A stretch of 64,000 nucleotides of DNA from Cerasibacillus terrae (GTDB taxonomy: Bacteria > Bacillota > Bacilli > Bacillales > Amphibacillaceae): contig NZ_VDUW01000011.1 of NCBI RefSeq assembly GCF_008039555.1, positions 1 to 64,000 of the forward strand. Reading direction: 5' to 3'. The notes beneath the pieces were generated by a model. It searched no databases. It saw only the letters and a list, made by a program, of their open reading frames with translations, and had not been told where the DNA came from. Positions within the stretch are counted from its first letter, which is position 1. Every line of letters starts with the position of its first letter. Both the position numbers and the translations under genes were made by a program. Positions 44,521-52,448 of the stretch are shown in pieces.

Positions 44521-45399
44521 TTATTGACTATCCTTCCTATATAGCTCTGTAGCAATTTTTATAAATGCTTTTACAGCAGGAGAGGCTTCTTTTACGGAAG
44601 GACAGGAAAGGCCTATTTCCCGCCATACGGTTGGTTTTATTTCTCGATAAATGACACCAGTTGATTCAGGTGGCAGTGCTAACTCAGGTGCAATCGTAAT
44701 CCCAAGGCCTTCCTTTACCATAGAGATAATTGTTCCAGCGTCTTGGACTTCAAATAAATTATTTTGGGTTAAATTTTCTTTCTGAAACATGGCATTCACA
44801 ATCTCTTCTGACCCTGCTTTCGTTTTAATTAATGGTTCATTCTCTAAATTTGTTAAATGCAGTGTTTCCCTTTCACGTAAAGGATGGCTTTCTGGAAGAA
44901 CGGCGACCATTTTGTCTTTCATTAGCGGAATGAACTCTAAATCAGGATGAGTAATGGAGGAAAAGCCGATATCCACTACATAGGATAAGAGCCATTCTTC
45001 CACTTCTTGATAAGCTCCATCGAATAAACGAATATCAACGTTCGGATACTGGGAACGAAATATAGAAATCACCTTTGGCAATAGGTGTAGGGACGCACTT
45101 GCGAAACTACCAATCCTCAGTGATCCTATGTTAATTCCAGATGCAGTGGTTGCTTCTTGTTTGATATGGCGAATCCGATTCAAAATCTCACGCGCATGGA
45201 CAAGTATTTTTTTTCCGACACCGGAAAGCTGTAATCCTCGACGCCTGTCTCGAATGATTAAAACAACTCCTAACTCCATTTCTAATCCCTTTATTGCATG
45301 ACTGACAGCAGATTGTGTCATATTTAATTCCTCTGCTGCCTTTGTGAAACTTCCTGTATCTACTACTTTTACAAAGACTTCAAATTGTGTAATTGTCAT
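44521..45399 (-). CDS. LysR-family transcriptional regulator
   Basis: 292 residues. N-terminal winged helix-turn-helix (FVKVVDTGSFTKAAEELNMT, then QSAVSHAIKGLE) and a two-lobed co-inducer domain starting near IGSLRIGSFASASLHLLP. The start is ATG 45399, six bases after GAGGTG. It is divergent from the NCS2 permease, and a 17-bp palindrome lies in the 110-base gap between them, so it probably controls its neighbour and itself. The effector is unknown; a purine or purine catabolite is plausible from context. Confidence 0.92.
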   Translation of the reverse strand: MTITQFEVFVKVVDTGSFTKAAEELNMTQSAVSHAIKGLEMELGVVLIIRDRRRGLQLSGVGKKILVHAREILNRIRHIKQEATTASGINIGSLRIGSFASASLHLLPKVISIFRSQYPNVDIRLFDGAYQEVEEWLLSYVVDIGFSSITHPDLEFIPLMKDKMVAVLPESHPLRERETLHLTNLENEPLIKTKAGSEEIVNAMFQKENLTQNNLFEVQDAGTIISMVKEGLGITIAPELALPPESTGVIYREIKPTVWREIGLSCPSVKEASPAVKAFIKIATELYRKDSQ

Positions 45400-45427
45400 G
45401 AGTAACACCTCATGTAGTTATTTAATA

Positions 45428-45444
45428 AATGAATTTGATTCATT
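45428..45444. promoter_or_regulatory. Candidate LysR operator
   Basis: AATGAAT-TTG-ATTCATT, a perfect 7-3-7 palindrome containing the LysR-type T-N11-A pattern, in the divergent gap between the regulator and the NCS2 permease. Confidence 0.6.
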
Positions 45445-45509
45445 ATAATATAATACTCTATGATTGTATATAGCTGTTTTTTTATGATGTTAGCTAGAAG
45501 GAGTGACTA

Positions 45510-46820
45510 TTGTTGAGAGTTTTATTTTCATCTTTGCAATGGGCTTTATTCATTTTAATGAGTAGTGTGATTGTACCCATTGCAATTGCTTCCAGCTACG
45601 GATTAGATACAATATCCACTGTTGAATTTGTGCAACGAACATTATTCGTACTTGGATTAGCTGGAATTTTACAAACTTTATTTGGACATCATCTGCCAAT
45701 TCAAGAGGGGCCAGCTGGGCTATGGTGGGGTGTTTTTTCTTTATATGCGGGACTCGGGACCGTTCTATTTGGTTCACAAATAGAAACACTACGAGTATTA
45801 CAATTTTCCTTTCTACTAAGTGGTGTTTTATTTATTTTACTTAGTGTTTTCGGTCTAGTTGAAAAACTATCTCGCCTATTTACCCCAACGGTTGTGGGGG
45901 TTTATTTAATTTTAATGGTCATTCAATTAAGTGCATCTTTTTTACAAGGGATGTTTGGATTAAATGAGGAGACTACAGTAGTGGATTCGAAAGTATTCTT
46001 ACTTTCCTTTATCATTGTTATTGTTTCCTATGCATTTATGAAAATTCCACGAGTAGGCCATTATTCCGTACTATTTAGTATCATTTTTGGTTGGGCTTTA
46101 TTTTATCTGTTCGGACTTGCAAAGCCTGTTACTAGTGTGAGTGAAACTATCAAGTTACCTGAAATATTTGCTTTTGGAACTCCAAGAATTGAACCAAACA
46201 TGATTGTAATGGTTGTTTTCATTACATTATTATTGCTTGCAAATTTATTAGCGACCGTAAGTGTTGTTCAACAAGTGATGGATAAACATCGGGTATCATA
46301 TGATAAAAATCGGTTAAAACAGACTGGTTTTGTATCTGGAATTAACCAATTACTTGGTGGCTTATTTTCTGCTATTGGAGCTGTACCTGTTTCAGGTTCT
46401 GCGGGCTTTATTGAAACAACAAAAATAACGAGTAAAAAACCATTTATCATTGGATCACTGATTATCATCGTGATTAGTTTATTTCCATCTTTTACAGCCT
46501 TTTTTGCAGCTATTCCAGAAGCAGTAGGATATGCGGCGATTTTTCCTATTTTTGCTAGTACGATAAGTCTTGCCTTTCAAGAGTTTAGTAGAGTGAAAAA
46601 TAAACAAATCCTATTTAAAGTGGTTGGTATATCCTTGTTCACAGGTGTGGGGGTCATGTTTATTCCATCAGAAGCTTTCTCTGAAATGCCACCCGCTTTA
46701 GTATCTGTATTAAGTAATGGACTTGTTTTAGGTGGAATTTTAGCAGTAACAACAGAGAAAATATTGGATAGAAAGACGATAAAAGCAAATAAAAGAAGTA
46801 AGCAGGGAAATATAGCATAA
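45510..46820 (+). CDS. NCS2-family purine/pyrimidine permease (YwdJ-like)
   Basis: 436 residues, about twelve to fourteen membrane segments. The NCS2 pattern includes QEGPAGLWWGVFSLYAG near residue 70, and the TM10 region with INQLLGGLFSAIGAVPVSGS followed by AGFIETT. It resembles YwdJ of B. subtilis, whose substrate is unproven. TTG 45510 is six bases after AAGGAG. It is divergent from a LysR regulator and followed by a terminator. Confidence 0.87.
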   Translation: MLRVLFSSLQWALFILMSSVIVPIAIASSYGLDTISTVEFVQRTLFVLGLAGILQTLFGHHLPIQEGPAGLWWGVFSLYAGLGTVLFGSQIETLRVLQFSFLLSGVLFILLSVFGLVEKLSRLFTPTVVGVYLILMVIQLSASFLQGMFGLNEETTVVDSKVFLLSFIIVIVSYAFMKIPRVGHYSVLFSIIFGWALFYLFGLAKPVTSVSETIKLPEIFAFGTPRIEPNMIVMVVFITLLLLANLLATVSVVQQVMDKHRVSYDKNRLKQTGFVSGINQLLGGLFSAIGAVPVSGSAGFIETTKITSKKPFIIGSLIIIVISLFPSFTAFFAAIPEAVGYAAIFPIFASTISLAFQEFSRVKNKQILFKVVGISLFTGVGVMFIPSEAFSEMPPALVSVLSNGLVLGGILAVTTEKILDRKTIKANKRSKQGNIA

Positions 46821-46844
46821 AGAAAAATATCTTCTGTTTCAAGG

Positions 46845-46880
46845 TATCCCTTCTCGATAAATCTGAGAAGGGATTTTTTA
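46845..46880 (+). terminator. Terminator of the NCS2 permease gene
   Basis: ATCCCTTCTC-GATAAATCT-GAGAAGGGATTTTTTAT. Confidence 0.8.
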
Positions 46881-47028
46881 TATATTTTCTTCTACAAATT
46901 CCTTAAATAATTTTTCGAATTATGTTTCAATTTGCTATTTTTATGCTATAATAAATTTACCCTTCCATAACCTCTTCAATTCATATTTCCCAACATATTA
47001 AAATCTAATAGAAAGTAGTGATGTTCAC

Positions 47029-47889
47029 ATGAAGCAACCACCCTTTTCAAAGGATGGGAACGATTGGAAAAAACAAACCTTCTATGAAGGAAATATCGAA
47101 GCAAATATTTGGTCATATGAATTTTCTGGACCTGAAGAACGCAAAGAAATCATAAGAAAACTTGAAATTAGTTCCCAATTCAATATGAAATATAAAGGGC
47201 TTCGCCAATTTTATGGCGATGAATTAATAGCTTATAAAGAAAAGGTAGGTTCCAATAAACACGCCAATGACTTCCTTAGAGTTATTTCCAGTCATTTAAC
47301 CGATAACTTCGAAGATAATCAGTTAACTTCATGGAAAGATTGTCTACCTCCATTTTGGGAAGAACTCATATTTACTCATTTCCCCAACGTTATGTATATC
47401 TCCAAACAACGAAAACAGTCCGTCATATTTTTATCTCAATTAAACAAATTTATAAAATGGCTTGATTATCGTGTCGGGACATCGTGGCATCAAACAATTA
47501 AACAATATACAATAGAAGCCTCTGAAAAACTAGTCTACTGCGAAAAACTCCTAAACTATCTATTTCTACTTGAACATCCAACCATCTATAAAAATGATTG
47601 GAATATAGAAGATGAACTAATCAGAAGCAAGAATAAACTCGATAGTCTTGCAACATTTCACGGCAGTATATTCCAAGTAAAAGAAGTGTATGATGAATAC
47701 ATTTTAATTACTGATATCAATAACTTGCGGGATTATGAGATAACAGGGACACTTACCGAAGTAATAAATCCGGGAATTCTATTACATGGAGGAATTGGCA
47801 AGGAAGATGATAATGACTTTTTATGGGAATGGTCATTAACAGAGGGCGTCTATCCTGGAAGAGCTAAAAAATATATTAACTTTATTTAA
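47029..47889 (+). CDS. Hypothetical protein, 286 residues
   Basis: A soluble protein rich in aromatic and charged residues, with no signal peptide, membrane segment or familiar motif. The middle part reads as helices (FIKWLDYRVGTSWHQTIKQY, EASEKLVYCEKLLNYLFLLE). The last third is beta-like (YILITDINNLRDYEITGTL, LLHGGIG). I do not recognise the family. The ribosome binding site is weak (AAAGTAGTGATG). Codon use looks like that of its neighbours. It is followed by the hairpin repeat at 47956. Confidence 0.7.
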   Translation: MKQPPFSKDGNDWKKQTFYEGNIEANIWSYEFSGPEERKEIIRKLEISSQFNMKYKGLRQFYGDELIAYKEKVGSNKHANDFLRVISSHLTDNFEDNQLTSWKDCLPPFWEELIFTHFPNVMYISKQRKQSVIFLSQLNKFIKWLDYRVGTSWHQTIKQYTIEASEKLVYCEKLLNYLFLLEHPTIYKNDWNIEDELIRSKNKLDSLATFHGSIFQVKEVYDEYILITDINNLRDYEITGTLTEVINPGILLHGGIGKEDDNDFLWEWSLTEGVYPGRAKKYINFI

Positions 47890-47955
47890 TTCTTATTTAC
47901 CTATTTACTTGTAAATCGGGAGGGTACACATCACAACAGTTATTTTTATTAACAG

Positions 47956-48066
47956 GACTAGGTTCAGATAGAATCTTTACTCCACCTGAACCTAGTCGCA
48001 CTTCCGACGCACTGGAGACATGCTAGTGCAGATTACTCTGGCAGGACGCCTGCGTTATAATCTGCA
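47956..48066 (+). repeat. Hairpin repeat, copy 2, with nested second hairpin
   Basis: GACTAGGTTCAG (47956-47967) / CTGAACCTAGTC (47986-47997) matches the hairpin at 34915, but each arm lacks one base, so pairing is preserved. It is followed by a nested structure, TGCAGATTA...TAATCTGCA enclosing GCAGG...CCTGC (about 48027-48066). No gene was seen between 47890 and 48184. Confidence 0.7.
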
Positions 48067-48184
48067 TTCAAAGCTTGGTGTAACTTACTCCATCTAAAAA
48101 GGCGGGGTAAATTATGCCATGAAGGTAAAATCACACGATATTGACATGTACTCTTTCTTCCTAAAACGAACCATTCGATATTCC

Positions 48185-48802
48185 TTAATCAAAAGAACTT
48201 AAATTTCCAGGACGGTGCAAATACAACTCTTTACAATCTGTAGCATTTTCTAAAGAAAAAATCGCTTCTTCTAGTGGTTCACTATACACATACGGATAAT
48301 CTATTTCATCTAATTCCAGTCGAATTGGATAAGCTAGTTTTTCCTCATGCGTATTAAATTCTGATGATATCCCAGGTTTGTTCCCACGTGGATCAACGCG
48401 AAACCACGTATTTGTATCTTCAGAATAAATTGCATTAAGACCATGTAAGGCATACCCAGATTCTGGCGTGCCTTTTTTGGTTACACGTTGATAACAAAAC
48501 CCTGTTGGAATTCCCATCACTCTTAATAATGCGGCAAGTACATGTGCCTTCGCAAAGCAGATGCCTTCTTTCTCTTCCATTGCTTCACTGGCAGTTGTTG
48601 TTACAACAGTACCATCGATATCGAATGAATGTTTTATTTCATCTCTAGCAAAATTAAATGCCAATTCAGCTTGTTCTTCCTTTGTTTTTCCTAGACGTGT
48701 AAATTCTTTTACCTTTTCTTGAATGAGCGGATGTGAGAAATCGATGACATTTGACTCTTTTAAATACGCTTGTAAGTCCTTATTCATCTGTATCAATTCC
48801 AT
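48185..48802 (-). CDS. Transglutaminase-like (papain-fold) protein
   Basis: 205 residues. The triad is in the expected order: Cys in EGICFAKAHVLAALLR (about 96), His in YALHGLNAIY (about 126) and Asp in WFRVDPRGN (about 141). A preceding helical region contains EEQAELAFNFARDEIKHSFD. Members act as cysteine proteases or peptide-modifying enzymes; the substrate is unknown. There is no signal peptide, so it is cytosolic. AAGGAGGGAG precedes the ATG. Confidence 0.88.
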   Translation of the reverse strand: MELIQMNKDLQAYLKESNVIDFSHPLIQEKVKEFTRLGKTKEEQAELAFNFARDEIKHSFDIDGTVVTTTASEAMEEKEGICFAKAHVLAALLRVMGIPTGFCYQRVTKKGTPESGYALHGLNAIYSEDTNTWFRVDPRGNKPGISSEFNTHEEKLAYPIRLELDEIDYPYVYSEPLEEAIFSLENATDCKELYLHRPGNLSSFD

Positions 48803-49045
48803 AAAACTCCCTCCTTAAGCCGATTATATAATGTTAAAGTCATATTTTCTGTGATATACATCAAGAATATGTACTGATTCTTTTTCAGTTATTCGACTAC
48901 CAAAACGACTCCATCTTAATGAAATTCAACAGTAAATAGTTATCTGTTATTATATTAACATTCTAGCCCACTTTATTGCTTTTGGCGTTTAACCAGTCTA
49001 TACATTGTCGCATATACTACTCCAGTAATTAGAGGAGGTAGATCA

Positions 49046-50266
49046 ATGTATCGATATATTTATCCAGTGCCAGTATATTTTGTCCCTGTACATTATGCTA
49101 GGCAACCGTATATGTTTCAGCAAACAAATTCGCAAATGCGCCAACAGGCAAATTTTCAGGAAGTGATGCAAATGCTTAGAACAGAGCACGGTGATCTCTA
49201 TAATGAATTAGAACAGGCAGGCTTGAATCGTGGGGTTGTTGACTACATCTTTTCTTTGATTGTAAGCTTTACCATTAACCAAGCAGATACAACACAATCT
49301 CCAAATCAAATCTATAATCAGTTTAATAATCAATACCCTTGGTTATACACCGTTTTTGGCCTACTCAATATCCCTCAAAATGAAGTTACTCGTATCATCT
49401 TAGAAGTTATCCGTATCACATTAGATGAAATAAGTGATGAAGCTGAACCTGAGGATGATTGGATCGGTTGGGAAAACTTGGGTGGTGTCTTGACATCGGG
49501 ACCTGCCGTAGCCTCATGGCAACCAAACAGGCTCGATGTCTTTGCAAGGGGAACAGATAATAGTCTCTATCATAAATGGTGGGATGGGAATAACTGGAGT
49601 GATTGGGAAAGCCTTGGGGGTGTCTTAACAAGTGCACCTGCTGCCGTTTCTTGGGGACCGAATAGAATCGATGTTTTTACTCGTGGAACAGATAATCAGT
49701 TGTATCATAAATGGTGGAACGGCAATAACTGGAGCGATTGGGAGAGCCTTGGAGGTGTCTTAACAAGTGGACCAGCTGTTTCTTCTCGGAGACCAAATCA
49801 ACTTGATGTGTTCGTCAGAGGAACGAATAATAGGGCTTTTAGGAGAACATGGAATGGTTCACAATGGGAAGATTGGGAAGATCTTGGAGGCAATTTAAAA
49901 TCTGCTCCTGCCGCCGTTTCTTGGGGACCGAATAGAATTGATGTGTTTGCTAGAGGACAAAATGATGATTTAATTCATAAATGGTGGGATGGTAATAGCT
50001 GGAGTAATTGGGAAAGCCTTGGTGGAAGATTGACAAGCGCACCTGCCGTTTCATCCCGTAGACCAAATCAGCTTGATGTGTTTGTCCGTGGTACCAATCG
50101 CCAATTATACAAAAAAACATGGGACGGTAGAACCTGGTCTAATTGGGAAAATATAGGCGGTAATCTATATTCTAAACCAGCTGCTGTTTCCTGGGGACCA
50201 AATCGTATAGATGTATTCGCTAGAGGCCAAAATCAAAATCTAATTCATTTATACAAAAACTTTTAA
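49046..50266 (+). CDS. PLL-like beta-propeller lectin protein with novel N-terminal domain
   Basis: 406 residues. Residues 138-406 are six tandem repeats of about 45 residues, each W-x-LGG-x-L-x-S-x-PA-x5-PN-x-x-DVF-x-RG-x(5)-L-x-x-x-W. They resemble blades of the PLL/PHL fucose-binding lectins. Blades of type APAAVSWGPNRIDVF and type PAVSSRRPNQLDVF alternate, showing duplication of a two-blade unit. The last blade ends early (LIHLYKNF) and is probably closed by the first strand DDWIGWENL. The N-terminal 130 residues are Tyr/Gln-rich (MYRYIYPVPVYFVPVHYARQ), then helical, with no signal peptide. It may be a spore-surface or intracellular carbohydrate-binding protein (inference). GAGGAGG precedes the ATG. 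Confidence 0.88.
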   Translation: MYRYIYPVPVYFVPVHYARQPYMFQQTNSQMRQQANFQEVMQMLRTEHGDLYNELEQAGLNRGVVDYIFSLIVSFTINQADTTQSPNQIYNQFNNQYPWLYTVFGLLNIPQNEVTRIILEVIRITLDEISDEAEPEDDWIGWENLGGVLTSGPAVASWQPNRLDVFARGTDNSLYHKWWDGNNWSDWESLGGVLTSAPAAVSWGPNRIDVFTRGTDNQLYHKWWNGNNWSDWESLGGVLTSGPAVSSRRPNQLDVFVRGTNNRAFRRTWNGSQWEDWEDLGGNLKSAPAAVSWGPNRIDVFARGQNDDLIHKWWDGNSWSNWESLGGRLTSAPAVSSRRPNQLDVFVRGTNRQLYKKTWDGRTWSNWENIGGNLYSKPAAVSWGPNRIDVFARGQNQNLIHLYKNF

Positions 50267-50320
50267 TAAATATGGGTGTCAGTGGTGCTACGGGAAGAAA
50301 GCCATAGAAGAGGTTGATTA

Positions 50321-50360
50321 AATGAGAAGGGGTAACCAAAGACAGTTACCCCCTCTCATT
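50321..50360. terminator. Bidirectional terminator between the propeller gene and DUF1540 gene
   Basis: AATGAGAAGGGGTAAC-CAAAGACA-GTTACCCCCTCTCATT, a stem of about 15 bp followed by TTTAAAT. It lies between convergent genes. Confidence 0.8.
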
Positions 50361-50516
50361 TTAAATTTCTGGTTTAAATGTTTTGCAATCCGTTTCTTCA
50401 CTTGTTGATGCTTGGTTTCCTTTTTGACTTACAACATAGATTGCATCAGCTTCACATGTATTCCCTTGTCCCCAATACTTACAGTTATTCACTTCACATA
50501 ACACATCTTGTGCCAT
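50361..50516 (-). CDS. DUF1540 domain protein, 51 residues
   Basis: A short gene. The product starts MAQDVLCEVNNCKYW, continues GQGNTCEADAIYVV and ends TDCKTFKPEI. Cysteines at about 7, 12, 21 and 44 match the DUF1540 spacing (CxxxxC...C...C), a small probable metal-binding fold common in endospore formers, of unknown function. GGGGGTG lies seven bases before the ATG at 50516. It is monocistronic. Confidence 0.85.
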   Translation of the reverse strand: MAQDVLCEVNNCKYWGQGNTCEADAIYVVSQKGNQASTSEETDCKTFKPEI

Positions 50517-50649
50517 ATAAGCGCACCCCCTCGTTATTATCTTAAACCATTTTCGGAGGATGATACTTTTAATTTTTTTCCTTAAATCGGAAAGATACTT
50601 TTACTTAAAAAGGGAAGAGTAAACCAATATAAAAGCTAGTACATTTTCT

Positions 50650-51570
50650 CTAAACCTCAAATTCCTTATGTTGTAAATCGGATTTTTCAACTTGAATGGT
50701 CGTATGTGTGATTCCAAAATTAGTTTCAATTTGCTTTATTGCTTGTTGTAATATATCCTGTTCGTCTACTCCATCTTTAATGAGTACATGGCAGGTTAGC
50801 GAATCTAACCCGGATGTGATTGTCCAAATATGTAAATCATGGATATCTTTCACACCCTCTATCGAAAGCAAGACTTCTTTTACTTTTTTCTGATCAATTG
50901 TAATTGGAGTACCTTCCATTAAGATATGAATGGTTGTTTTTAAGACACCCCAAGCACTTTTTAAAATTAATAATGCGACAATGACACTAATAATCGGGTC
51001 TGCTATATACCATTCAAAAAATAACATAACAAGTCCTGCTACAATTGCTCCTAATGAACCCAGCGCATCTCCAATAACATGTAAATAAGCACTTTTTACA
51101 TTGACATTTTCCTCCACATTCCCTTTCTTCATAAGGAAATATGCACTTAGAAGATTCGCAATTAATCCTATAGATGCTATCCATATCATGGTGCCACTAG
51201 AAACAGTAGGTGGTTCGAAAAATCTCCCATATGCTTCGTAAATAATCCAGCCTGCCATTACAAATAAAGTTATTCCATTGAAAAAGGCTGCTAAAATTTC
51301 GAAACGATAATATCCATATGTTTTATTGGCTGATGGTGGTTTTGCCGCAAACCAAAAAGCAATCAAACTTAAGAGTAATGAACTAGAATCACTTAACATA
51401 TGTCCAGCATCAGATAATAAAGCAAGACTATTAGTGATTAGCCCACCGACAAACTCCATAATCATAATACTAAAAGTAATAATTAGGGCTATGGTTAACC
51501 CTTTTTTATTTCCTTCACGATTTATTCCATGGTGATGATGTCCATGATGGTGCCCGTGGTGATCTGCCAT
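50650..51570 (-). CDS. Cation diffusion facilitator, zinc/cobalt/cadmium efflux (CzcD-like)
   Basis: 306 residues. A His-rich N-terminus (MADHHGHHHGHHHHG) that probably binds metal is followed by six membrane segments with the CDF motif ALLSDAGHMLSDSSSL (HxxxD site). A cytoplasmic C-terminal domain contains VKDIHDLHIWTI. It exports divalent metal ions against protons or potassium. I place the start at ATG 51570, after AGGAGGCGC; the frame to 51642 adds residues without a site. No metalloregulator gene is adjacent. Confidence 0.93.
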   Translation of the reverse strand: MADHHGHHHGHHHHGINREGNKKGLTIALIITFSIMIMEFVGGLITNSLALLSDAGHMLSDSSSLLLSLIAFWFAAKPPSANKTYGYYRFEILAAFFNGITLFVMAGWIIYEAYGRFFEPPTVSSGTMIWIASIGLIANLLSAYFLMKKGNVEENVNVKSAYLHVIGDALGSLGAIVAGLVMLFFEWYIADPIISVIVALLILKSAWGVLKTTIHILMEGTPITIDQKKVKEVLLSIEGVKDIHDLHIWTITSGLDSLTCHVLIKDGVDEQDILQQAIKQIETNFGITHTTIQVEKSDLQHKEFEV

Positions 51571-51644
51571 AACAATTGCGCCTCCTGTTTTCGTTATATG
51601 CTGTTTGATACTAAATATGTAACATGTTAATAAGAAGTTCATGC

Positions 51645-51857
51645 TTACTTTCTTAGCCCACTATATTGAATATGAATTCTATTTTCTGGTTTTGTATCCA
51701 CTGTATATAATACAAACAGAAAAAACCACTCTAACGGCTTCATCAGTAAATAGATAGCATCAACTGACCAACTTGATGTTTGTTAATAGGATGGCCATAT
51801 TTATCATAAAAATGACGAATTACTTGTGGGAGTTCAGCATATAATTCTCCAAAATAT
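51645..51857 (-). pseudogene. Decayed C-terminus of a larger protein (DUF6688-like)
   Basis: On the minus strand two frames read as one protein end. The first is FGELYAELPQVIRHFYDKYG (about 51857-51790). A +1 shift near 51765-51750 then gives AIYLLMKPLEWFFLFVLYTV and DTKPENRIHIQYSG, with a stop at 51645. The LMKPLEW...LFVLY end recalls proteins I associate with DUF6688; the family name is tentative. No start, ribosome binding site or N-terminal part is present, so it is a remnant. Confidence 0.55.
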
Positions 51858-51869
51858 TTTCAAAAGCAA

Positions 51870-52124
51870 ATGACTATTGAAGTGAAAAAAATACAAAGGA
51901 AAGTACCATTATGAGGATTAGTGACCGAATAAAGGAGAAAATTATAAAAACAGGCATCCATTTCGAGTTTAGTGACCGATAATGTGAAAAAAATGTAAAT
52001 ACGGGCATCCAAAACAGTTTTAGTGACTGATAATACTAAAAACTAATAAAAACGGTCACCCAAATGAATTTTAGTGACCGTAAAACAGAAAAAAGAATAA
52101 AAACGGGCAACAAACTATTATTAT
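51870..52124. repeat. 51-bp tandem repeat array, AT-rich version
   Basis: Five units of exactly 51 bp begin at 51870 (degenerate, ATGACTA), 51921, 51972, 52023 and 52074, each opening with GTGACCG or one mismatch. All but the first contain a GGGCA or GGTCA core about 31 bases later (for example CGGGCATCC). Interiors are A-rich and no reading frame stays open. Period, anchor and spacing match the GC-rich array at 2004-2367. Confidence 0.85.
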
Positions 52125-52151
52125 TTCACTACATATGAGGCTGATCTATAG

Positions 52152-52267
52152 TAAAAAACCAAAAATAAGTTCTGTAATATGAGGAGGGGTAGTCACTCAA
52201 AATTACAGAACTTATCTATATAAATAAAAGGGGCAAATCTAAATGATAATGATTATCATTATTGTTA
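52152..52267 (-). ncRNA. Candidate Fur-regulated small RNA (FsrA-like)
   Basis: On the minus strand a promoter TTGCAA (52297-52302), 17 bases, TAGTAT (52274-52279) precedes a palindromic Fur box (52243-52261). The transcript would carry TTTGCCCCTTTTA (52228-52236 region) and then a perfect 14-bp stem ATAAGTTCTGTAAT / ATTACAGAACTTAT (52165-52178 / 52202-52215). The 23-base loop contains ACCCCTCCTC. The stem is followed by TTTTTGGTTTTTT. The length is about 116 nt and there is no reading frame. C-rich unpaired segments complementary to GGAGG, a Fur box and a terminator are the features of FsrA, the iron-sparing sRNA of B. subtilis. The exact 5' end is uncertain. Confidence 0.6.
52243..52261. 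promoter_or_regulatory. Fur box without an adjacent coding gene
   Basis: AATGATAATGATTATCATT, a perfect 19-bp palindrome matching the Fur consensus core. The nearest genes on both sides point away or end here, so the only sensible target is the small RNA candidate on the minus strand. Confidence 0.85.
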
Positions 52268-52364
52268 ATAAATATACTAACCCAAGGAGTGAGATTTTGC
52301 AACTCTTTTCTTAAATAATATTTAGAAATACGAGAGATTATCCTTAAATCCAACATATTGCACA

Positions 52365-52400
52365 TAAAAAAACAGTTCCCAAGCTTATGTGGGAACTGTT
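52365..52400 (-). terminator. Terminator of the AGCS symporter gene
   Basis: AACAGTTCCCA-CATAAGCT-TGGGAACTGTT followed by TTTTTATG on the minus strand. Confidence 0.85.
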
Positions 52401-52448
52401 GATAGCAAGATATTTACGTCAATTGGTAGTATTTTAATGTAAATAAAT

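Noticed and set aside
52141..52220. AGGAGGGG at 52182-52189 as a ribosome binding site for a plus-strand gene
   Set aside because: No start codon or open frame follows; the sequence is the loop of a 14-bp stem with its U-run on the minus strand.
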